From: Coprinellus micaceus
Lineage: Eukaryota > Basidiomycota > Agaricomycetes > Agaricales > Psathyrellaceae
Length of the DNA: 64,000 nucleotides
Reading direction: 5' to 3'
NCBI GenBank assembly: GCA_951394405.1
Contig: OX596340.1
Location: 2,108,001 to 2,172,000 of the forward strand
Shown: piece after piece, positions 25,375 through 35,100 of the stretch
Numbering within the stretch: position 1 is the first letter of the stretch
Layout of the letters: the number at the start of each line of letters is the position of its first letter
The notes under the pieces: model-generated
Told to the model about the DNA's origin: nothing
Databases searched by the model: none
What the model saw: only the letters and a program-made list of their open reading frames with translations
Position numbers and translations under genes: made by a program

Positions 25375-26792
25375 CTAACGGCGAAATTTACAAAGATATC
25401 TCCCTTTGACCCCTTCTTTCACGAGGATATGTCCAGCTCGTGCTTGATCGTCTAGCCACGCCTCTGCGTCCACGGTGAGGTCTTCCGACAGAGGAGATTC
25501 CAGGCACAGGGATCGGATTAACCACTGTTTAGAGTCCCCAGCATTGGCTGTACAAGCGAGCTCGTTGTAAGCCGATCGTAGGACAGCCCAGAAGGTATCC
25601 CGCGCCTTCGTCCGCAGGGCATGCAGGGTGGTGAGGATGGCCCCGTGCCCGAGTTCTCGGCTTGCAGCTGCTCGGGGAGAAGTTGTCAGGTTTCCGATCG
25701 TAAGTAGCCCCCCTACAGGTTCGCCCAATGCCGATACTACGTTGGATATCTGCGAGAGCCGATCGAATTGAGGGTAGTTCTTCGTTCGCAGGGAACGCGC
25801 CAGAGCTAATATCCAATGGTATGCTTTGGAATCCTGAGGCAGGAGGGTGTGGGGGACAGAGTCGAGGTGCTTGCGGAATGTAGTCTGAGAGGGGTAGGTC
25901 GTAGCCAAGTGATACAGTAAGGACACAATCAGGGTGGCAAGTCGGAGCGGTTGGGAGCAGGAGGCGGTTTGATAGACACTGGGAATGAGGTGAGGAATGA
26001 TGGATGGTGGTTGTTTGGGCGATTCGAAGACAATAGAGAGGTAGAGGGAGGTTTCGTATACTGGAGGAGATCATATTAGAAGGGCCCACAATTGAATACA
26101 ATGAGAGCACCTTCGAGCGCAAAACCATCGGTTCTCTTTGACGCCATAACCCCTTCACGCAGCTTGCCTAAAGGAAGGTTGATTTAGTGGCATTGTATAC
26201 TTACGCGGTTAAGACACGTACGAAACAGAATAAGGACATTCTCTTGCTCCTCTATGCGATGCTCCTTCTCCCGTTTGTTCTCGTGGATGAAGCGTCGTGG
26301 ATAGTGCCGCTTGATCAGCTGACAGAACTATGAGGCCGTGGTCAGCGACAGGGAACACCCATGCCACAATTCTGAACCCCTCACCTTCTCATGCACAAAC
26401 TCTCTATACTCTTCTTGAATCCCAAATTTCTTCAAGCTACCACCCTTCGTTTTCACTCAACAGAGCAGAAGAACGGGCAAGAGGAACACTCACTCATCAC
26501 CGCCTTTCTCCAGCCCACTACTCCGACTGACGGATGCCATAAGATCCATGCGCGATGGGGTAGAGGCCCTCAGTCTTCCACCTCCTCGACCTCCTCTGCC
26601 TCGCAACTGACTTGAGTCCTCGTTCCTGGTGTTGCCGCTTGCGGTGAATTTCTTCGACACATATTGGGGGTCGCCCGGTTGAACGATTGAGTTCGTAGGG
26701 TTCGGTCCGCTACGCCACGAGTTTCCACCACCTCTTGACGATGATCCTCCGCGGTGTGCAGCGCGACCTCCTCGTCGATTGTTCGTGGACAT
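25375..26792 (-). CDS. SAC3/GANP-domain protein
   Basis: Likely nuclear, in mRNA export or mitosis, as for SAC3/GANP (SAC3D1-like) proteins. On the minus strand it starts MSTNNRRGGRAAHRGG with an RGG-rich N-terminus. It continues through short exons (LKKFGIQEEYREFVHEK; CQLIKRHYPRRFIHENK; KLREGVMASKRTDGFALEG; VYETSLYLSIVFESPKQPP) into a last exon reading ALRTKARDTFWAVLRSAYNE. The winged-helix-like end, SEDLTVDAEAWLDDQARAG then GRYLCKFRR, closes it. About six exons. The start is set by the RGG frame. It is shorter than yeast Sac3, so a small SAC3D1-type member fits best. It shares a 350 bp divergent promoter with the gene at 27146. Confidence 0.8.
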
Positions 26793-27145
26793 CGTCGGGG
26801 AACAGGTAAAAGGTGAGGGATGGTGGTCGTTCTGGTTGAAGCCAATGATCTGAGGGTTGATGCGATAGCAGCGATCCGCGAGCCCACTGGCAGGACCATC
26901 CGGCATCACCCCGTTCCTTCCTTGACGTTGGACGGCGACAATGAAACTTCCTCTTCAACATCGACGACGACGACCTCGCGACACGTTCTCATCCTCCAGA
27001 GACTTCCGGGGGTGAATCAGGCCTAGCAAGCTCAGCTGCGCCGGTATATAGAACATACTGTGGGTGTAGTATGCCATAGTTCTTCTCACAACGCTTCATT
27101 GACCAATATCCAGTTTAGGGAGAAGAAACCATAGATTTAGAAGAT
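26793..27145. promoter_or_regulatory. Shared divergent promoter
   Basis: About 350 bases separate the starts of the SAC3-domain gene (minus) and the GlcNAc-induced-protein homologue (plus). A TATA-like gtatatag lies near 27040, about 100 bases before ATG 27146. No other motif could be assigned. Confidence 0.4.
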
Positions 27146-28164
27146 ATGACTAGTGAATCATATATTGAGACCACGAACGGAGCCCCACTACGAGGAGGGC
27201 CCCCAACGAAGGAGGAACTGGTCACTCACTATCCAGCAAAGTTTACTTGGAAGCACATGAAGACATTTGTAAACTCTGGGTGCGTAGTCACAGCGGATCT
27301 TCGCTATGCACGGCCTATTGACGCCTCCAACTAGAGATTTAGGCTTGCTGAAGAGGGATAAATCATTGCAGATACGGTACGACGACTGGGCAGTCGGAAT
27401 CCGTGCTCAGCATGGGTCATTGGGTGCGTGCCCCTGAGTTGTGGCTGCACTTCAGCTGACAGCTTTCAGTGGACTACTTACTAAACTACCGACTCCAATG
27501 GGGCAAGCGAGACACCCTTTCGCTTCTACGGTCTACCGTCGAGGACGATCCTCGATTTTACGTGTCGTCCAACGACGAGCATAAAGACCCAACGCCTTAC
27601 TTCTCCGTCGACACTCCCCCAGAATACCTTAGCATCATTCAGAACGATTGGCCATACTCCGGTGCGTGTCTTCGACTTGAATGAGAGGTAGATGCTGATG
27701 ATTAATACGCGTTCAGTTCCTGCAGAAGTCGAGCATACCTTAATCTGGACCAAAGTCCCGATCTATCACCCAGAACTCGTCGACACGAAGGTCAAGGCCC
27801 GCATCGATCAAGACGGACTCTGCGGCTTCACGGGCAACGCCTCCCCTCCGCCCTCGCCCTCCACCCTACCCCAATGCCTTCCTGCTCTAGCTGATTGGGG
27901 CATCACTTTGGAGAAGATGATCAGGTCGGAGAAGGGGACCGAGGAAGAGGAAGCGCTGGTGAAGGAGGCTGGGGAAAAGGTGCACGAGTTTGTAAAGACT
28001 ATGTGGGACGAGGGTGTTTGGGAGACTGCCTGGTTCGTGAACCCGCCTGTAAGTCGAACCTATGCGTTTGCATGCTTGACCACCGTGCTGACTGCACGTC
28101 GTAGAGGTTACAAAGTGTACCAGGGCTGGCTCATATTCATGTATTTGCGCGTAGGTTGCCGTAA
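27146..28164 (+). CDS. N-acetylglucosamine-induced protein 1 homologue (DUF3605)
   Basis: Five exons: 27146-27279, 27335-27423, 27470-27661, 27717-28048 and 28105-28164. They sum to 807 bases, or 268 aa. Landmarks of DUF3605/Gig1 proteins run through it: GDLGLLKRDKSLQIRYDDW, YLLNYRLQWGKRDTLSLL, FSVDTPPEYLSIIQNDWPYS, VEHTLIWTKVPIYHP, LPALADWGITLEKMIRS, ETAWFVNPP and RLQSVPGLAHIHVFAR. In Candida a homologue is induced by GlcNAc; the biochemical function is unknown. A GH20 hexosaminidase, which would release GlcNAc, lies about 23 kb away, but a link is speculation. The gene appears complete. Confidence 0.88.
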
Positions 28165-28339
28165 AGTACAGGTCTCCAGGAACAAGAAGGCTTTACATCT
28201 GCGATTGGATCGCCGCTGACCAAACGCTGCTGAAAAAGAAAAGACGCCACCCAGCGAGGCCGATACAAGGTAAAGGCCGCTTACTTGACAGTGCTCATCC
28301 AAAGGGCTTGGCTCGTTCGACGAGAACCAGGATTCCACA

Positions 28340-28660
28340 AACGCCAATGAGGTGGTTCAAGAAAGCTATCAAGGCGAACCTCGATGTCCTCATACAACCA
28401 GCAACCGTCCTCCCGCGAGGCAGTCGTCGAGGTCCCCTCCAACTTCACAGAAAACAGCACGCACGTGATCGCTTACGACGCCTCTAAGGTAGCTATGCAG
28501 TGTGGACTTCTACACAGCTGCGCTCGCCCGCGAGTAGAAAGGAGGGGACGTCAAGGTTAATGCTGTTCGCCCAGGTTCCAAAGCTCAACTTGAATTCGTG
28601 GAGGTGATGCCCTCCTGCTTTGAAGAGGCAGGGTGAAGGTGGTCCGGGTAGTCCGTTACT
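28340..28660 (+). pseudogene. Decayed short-chain dehydrogenase/reductase fragment
   Basis: Three SDR landmarks occur in the right order but in three different frames: NLDVLI (about 28377, cf. LDVLVNNAG), YDASK (28474-28488, the catalytic YxxxK) and a segment from 28502 reading ALARE, stop, KGGDVKVNAVRPG (cf. VNAVCPG). The in-frame stop, the frame changes without room for introns, and the missing Gly-rich N-terminus mark it as a relic. It may extend a little either way. Confidence 0.6.
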
Positions 28661-29167
28661 CTTTTTCGTCCTTCTGGTTGACCAGTGACTGGCGACAAGG
28701 TCCAAAGTCTCTTCATCGGCGAACACGACGGGTTTGGACCCAGGAAGCTGACGTCATATCGACGGTTCTGGTTTATAACCGCCGAGTTAAGCGCCCACCA
28801 CTGGCTTGGGAGCGAGACGTCAATGCATCCTGAAATTTCTAGAGCAGTGTGCGGGCCAGTCGGCGTGTTTCAGCTTGCTGCCTCAGCTTGCAACCTCTCC
28901 CAACCGGGATGCTTGAGAGTGCGGGTCACGGTCGCTACGTTGCAAGCTCCGGCATTGACAGCGGAAATGTAACTGACCTCAACGGCGTCAACGCAGATAA
29001 CATTCCCTAGGGACGCCACCCAGCGCATGGAAACGAGCGTGCATTGTAACACACCTCCCCCAGAAATCCCGCTGTCCGGGCTTTTGGTATATACTCAAGC
29101 CCTTTGCCCCTACAAAACCCCCAAGCCTCTAATCCCCAGCAATATCATTCCCGCGCGAGATAGAACC
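28661..29167. promoter_or_regulatory. Upstream region of gene 2
   Basis: About 500 bases between the SDR relic and gene 2. It contains one copy of TTAAGCGCCCA (28787-28797) and a TATA-like TATATA at 29088-29093, 75 bases before ATG 29168. No credible coding sequence. Confidence 0.5.
28787..28797 (+). promoter_or_regulatory. Recurrent element TTAAGCGCCCA, copy 1
   Basis: Exact 11-mer in gagTTAAGCGCCCAcc, 371 bases upstream of gene 2 ATG. Confidence 0.4.
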
Positions 29168-32100
29168 ATGCTTAGACCGACACTCACTCAGACTCTTCTC
29201 TCCTTCGCTCTTTTGCAAATCATCTTGTTTAATCCCACAACTGTTGCAGCGCCTGCCACTGCAGCGCCCACTGTTCCGTACGGCCTAGCCTGAATCCTCA
29301 GATACACGCTCTCAACCATCGCTACCCTCCAGATACTCAGGTCAAATCACTCTCAGGGACAGCAACAACGGTTCCGTGATTGGTCGTCTTGTCCACGAGA
29401 TCGCCGACTACGGAGGGTGAGTCGGTGCCCCCCTCTCCTCCTGCTACCGAGGATGATGCGCTGATGCGCGCACAAGTTATCGAGTGGAAAGTAATGCGAC
29501 TGCATCGGACGAAACCCAGTTTGTGACGGGAACGATCCTCGTCCCTCTAGTCAACCCCAAAACGCAGTATGGACCGCTGAATATCGCGATCAAGGTATGT
29601 TGACCTGACAGCATCTTCCAACAGACTGCATTCTGACATCGACATCTGGTAGGACCCACAAACCTTCTGGAAATACCCTTACCTTGGGATTGCCGGAGAC
29701 TGGCTATTGGGGACGTAAGTCTGGAAGCTAGCCACCGGCATGTGTCGGTCAAGAGCGCACACCTGACTGTTGGACGTTATGGATATCGTCTTTCCTATTT
29801 CATCTCGTACATCACTCACCGAAGTACGCTTCTATTACTCGCCCATCGCGAACCCTTAGATATTCATACTTATAGTTCGCTTTTCTCGTTCACTCAACCT
29901 CAGCTTGTTGTCTCTGACTCCATCCTGAGGTGTGAGTTTCTTTCTTGTTCTCTTTTTGTTTCCCTAGACTTTTACTGATACTATTCTCCGTGTATTTAGT
30001 AACCGTCGTCTAGGTATCTGTCTACAGCTTGTTGTCTCTGACTCCATCCTGAGGTTAACCGTCGTCTAGGTTAACAAGTTATGAGCCTATAAGTGACCAT
30101 TCGACGTACACCTCGGAATCAAGCTCAAGCTTCAAGCTCTCACCACAGATGGCGTCTCGAGCTTCCTCTCGACGCTCTTCCCCGCATCGGACTGAGGGTT
30201 CTGCCCCCTCAGCATCCTCGCATTCGACTCAAGGCGGCTATCGCACGCCACTCCCCTCCCTTTCGAGCGGACAGGGTTCTCCCGCGATGCTCGCCGGTGA
30301 CGGTTCCGTCCGTCGCTCTTCCCTTGTCGGTTCCGCTCCGCAAGGCGTTTCTGGCTCTCCCTTTGCTGAGAGCCCCACTTTTCAGCATCCTGGACATGAC
30401 GATCTGGCGGTTAGGGAAGTTTCGTCTCGTTTGGGTTCGTTGTCGCTCGGTGCCCCTGCTGGGGTACCTCTCCACCACCCTGATCATTCTACTTCGCGTG
30501 CCCCTGATGGCCAGTTTTTATCTGCTATTCCCGAGTACGTTGATAATTCTGATTCGAGGCGTGATTCGTATTACTATGGGCGTATTCTTCGCCAGCAACA
30601 GTCCGCTTCTCACTCTTCTGGCAGGGCTTCTGTCCCTCCTGTTTTACCGTCTGTCACTGGGGGTGACTTTCCTTCCCGCCCCCATTCATCTGCGCCTGTT
30701 CTTTTGTCTCCTGTTGATTCTATTCATGGCCGGGGGGAGGATAATGTCCTCGTCTCTCAAGGGGATTCAATCCCGGCTGTTTCTTGCAATTTTTCTAATG
30801 TTACTGTACGAGGCGGCCGCTACACGAACCGGCATCCTGATCTTCGTCGTCCTGCTTCTTTTTATTCTTCACCTTCACCTTCTTTTGGCCATTTATGTAC
30901 AAATGGTGGTGGAGGCGACCACAGCTCTTCGGCGATCCCCCAATCTACCCCTACTCGTCTTCGACCTCTCCCTGATGTTTCGGAAGAGTTGTGTCGACCT
31001 CGGTCTTCGGTGCCTGGTGGGGGCGCTCGTCCCGGTTCTCCGGCTCGCGCGTGTGCTGATCAGACACGTGCTTCGGATGTTCACACGTGGCGCGAGAGCG
31101 TGGCGTCGGTGCCTCCAACCGAACTTTACCATCCTCCGTCATCTGCATCTTTCGACTTTCCTACCGGGCGTCCTCTCCCACCTCCTCCATCCACGGTGTA
31201 CCCTCGCGCTGGCTCCGTGCCCACTCTTTCTTCCTCTTTCTATGTCGATAATCGGGAGGCGACGGGTGGTTTGAGGGGGGATTTGGAGACGACGAGGGAT
31301 GTACAGCCGCAGGTAGCTCCCCAGTTTGGGTTCGAGCCTCCGTTGACTACAGAGGACCCTGCCCCTCCTTATGCACGACCACCCTCGTACCACACTAGGG
31401 CGCCGTCTGCAGGTCCTCCTCGTCCACCATCTATACGGCCGGTGTCCTCGACATCATCAATCGGCGCCAATTATCGACGAGTCGACCACTCGAATCTCGT
31501 CGTTCAGCACCCTCAGCCTGCTCGACCATTCTTCTTACCAATGCACCACGCGACCCCAGTACTACACCACGAGCCTCCCCCATCTCGTCCCACATCTGGT
31601 CACCTCTCGACTGCACCGCCCACACCTCATGGCGTTCACGGGACCCGAATGGGGTATGAAGGAGAGGGAATGGACTGGGGTGTTCCTGTTGGTTGGGATG
31701 GGGTGTCTTCACGAGCGAGTTCTCATCATGGGGAATGGGGAAGGGAATCTCGACCGCCTTCGCGGGCGACGATATATCATGATGCGCCTGAGCAGTGGGC
31801 TCCGGCGCACCCTCCTCCGACGCACGTTCCCTCAACACCTTCATCCAGCCTCAGCACTTTGACGACTGAAGGTCGTGGTCGTGGTGGCTATGGCGGTCCT
31901 TATGGGGGTGGCTACGGCGGCCCTCCCGCCCCTCCCCCTCCTGGTGGCTATGGCGGTCCTCCTCCCCCTCCTCCCCCTGGAGGCTTCTATGGGGGTGGTT
32001 ACGGCGGTCCTCCAGCTCCTCCTCCCCCTCCACCGCATGGAGGGTATTATCCTCAGTACCCGCCAGCTCATCCTGTCGCCGTGCATGCGCCTGCCCCTTC

Positions 32101-35100
32101 AACTCTCAAGGATGTTCCCCTTCTCACTGGTCCCGAAAATCATCTATCGTGGGCAGAGAAGATCAAGGCTGAGCTCAAGAACCAGGGCGTCTGGCGATGG
32201 GTAAAGTCGGATACTGGCACGGATGACGACGACTGGCTCCCTGGAGACGATCCCGTTCAGATGCCTCTCCCCATCACGCGCAATAGCCATCCCCAAGTCA
32301 TCGCTGAGACCCAGGCATGGTACGCCAAAGATGAATGCGCGAGACATATCATTCTCTCTCGGATTTCGCCGAGCATCTTGCCTGACTTGCCCAAGAGAGA
32401 GGAGGATCGGGAGGCGCGGGACGCGACTGCGAGGACTCTGTGGGACCACATCGCGAAGACTTACGGTCGTGGTGGGAAGGGTGTAGTGCTCACCAGTTGG
32501 GGTGCGGCGAAGGTTCTCGAGGCGAAGACAACTGCCGAGGTCCGACCATGGCTGAAGAAGTTCGAGGCCGCCTACAACAGGATGGTTGAGATCGGGCAGA
32601 AGCCCCCCGTGCTTGACGTTCTTCATGCTGCCTCCAACGCGTTGCCTGTCGATGGACTCTGGGGTCCAATTGTCGAGCGCTGGAGTGAGATGGTTGATAC
32701 CGACTCGACTGGGAGTATCACGGCAACTGCCATCTTTCAAAAGGTCAACCAAACCCTTAACCATTACGGCGTCTCTGCCACCGCTGCCAAGACTCCCTCT
32801 TCTCAACCCACCAAGTCGTCCAAGAAATCCAACACCTCATCGGCGTCAAACCCCTCTGCTGGTTCAGGGGGTGCCAAGCCCAAGCCCAAGTGTTCTCATT
32901 GCAGTCGCAATCACAATTCGGCGGAATGCTGGGCTCCAGGGGGACCACTCCATGGAGATGAGACGGGTATCCAGGCGGTTTTGGAACGGAAGAGGAGGGC
33001 GAAGGAGGCGAAGGCGTCAGGGGGTGTCGCCGCTGCGACTCTGGCACCGCCGACTCAGGCTCGTATTGAGGAGGTCGCGGAGCAGGGGGCTGGAGGTAGC
33101 ACGTTAGCTGGTGTATGCTTTGCAGGAATTCCCCAATACGACTGCCATGACGCCTATGTTCCCCGTGTGAACCCCGACCCTCCTGAGCTCGCATGTACGA
33201 CCATGAGTGAGCGTCCCGCATGGCTACCTGATCACCTGGATCAGCTACTCGACTCCGGCTGCTCCAAGCACATCTTCCGTGATAAGCGCGCGTTCTGGGA
33301 TTATCAACCTGTGGAACGTGCGTCAATGACTACGGCGAACTGTGGTGCACTGGATGTTCTGGGAAAGGGTGTCATACGCCTACTGGTGAAGAGGGAGGAT
33401 GGTACGCCCTTTCTGATCACTCTCAAGGACTGTCGACATGCGCCAGCTGCGGCCCTGAACCTCATCTCCGTTGGAACGTGGCAGAAGAACGGGATCGCGG
33501 TAAACTTTACCCCGCGTGGCACCACCTGCGTCATCGAGGAGAAATGTGTCGCGTTTGCTGCTCACGAATTCGAGACACTCTCGTTCGCATGTGGGGAGAT
33601 CATCTACCCGGGTCAGGAGGGTGTCGTCATAGCGGCTCTCTTGGGCACTAAAGCTCCCTCTCCTCTCACATGGCATTACCGTCTCGGACATCTCGGCATG
33701 GACGACACACGCAAGGCGCTCTCAGGCCGTTGGGCTAGTGGGGTTACTCACTCTGGTACGTGGCCAACCACGGTCTGCTCGGCATGCATGATCGGGAAGG
33801 GTGCGAGGAAGGCTCTTGCCGCTCCCAGGAACAGGGCGACGAGAGCTCTTGAACTCCTACACGTTGACATCTGTGGCCCGTTTAATGTCTTCTCCACCTC
33901 TGGCCAGTACCCCAGGAGGTACAAGTACTGGATTGGCATTCTCGATGACTGGTCCAACTACCTTCACGTACAGCCGCTGGTCGACCGTTTGGGTGCCGGG
34001 ATTGTGGAGGTCTTCGACGAGGTCATCGTCAGATGGGAGAGGCGCACGGGGAAGAAGGTAGCGAAGGTCCGTTTTGATGGTGCTCTGGAGCTGACTGCGG
34101 GTGATATGCGTGAGTACCTTGTCAAACAACTCGGCATTGATACGCAGAAGACCGCTCCGCACAACCATTGGCAGAATGGGAAGGCGGAGCGTGTCGTTCG
34201 AACCATCGAGGACTCCGCTACCGCCCTGCTTGCCGGCACAAACCTACCCAGGTCTCATTGGCTTGAAGCAACCCTCGTCGCTCAGTTCACTCGCAATCGG
34301 TCCCCGACTTCCACTCTCCCCGATGGCATCACACCTTACGAGCGCATGTTCGGACAAAAGCCCGACCTCTCTCTCCTTCGCGTCTTTGGTTCGAAAGGCT
34401 ATGCGTGGATCCCTCCCGAGCGAAGGAAGAAGGGAGATAACCGCCGGGAAGAGGTCATCATGGTGGGCTATGAACGAGGGCGTAAAGGGTGGTGGTGCCT
34501 TACTCCCTCTGGAAGGCGCATGTTCTGTGCTGACGTTCACTGGGAGGAGAACGTGATGGGAAGGCTCTCGAAGGGGATTTCCAGTGGGGAAACCGAGATT
34601 GTGGGAGGAGCGACGAGTGCAGTGCCTGCAGTCAGGAGGTCACAGAGGATAGCGGCGCTTCATGAGGCTTCAGCCTCTCGTGTCTCCGAGAAGTCCGTCG
34701 CGAGTGTCTGTCTCTACCTGCACCTCGATCCCGGTATCACCGCCATGGTTTCACTCGAGGAGGCTGAAGCAGTCCTGGGCGATCCTCTTGACTACCATGA
34801 CGCCGATCTGTGGACTAACGATGCTGGGGATTTAGCGGGTGAGGCAGTCTTTCTCGTTACTCGTGCGGATCGGAAGCACTACATGCGTCCGCGCGAGTTC
34901 AACCTCGATCGTCCTCCGGCCAGTCAGTGGGAAGCTTACCAACGGAAGGACGCCCCTCGGTGGATCGGTGGGGAGAAGGCAGAGGTTGCGAACCTATGGG
35001 AGAGGGGCGTATTCGAGAAGTGCGAACTCCCTCATGGTGCCCGGGCCCTACCTGTACACTTCGTCTACGCGCAGAAGGCAGATGGCACTGCGAAGTGTCG

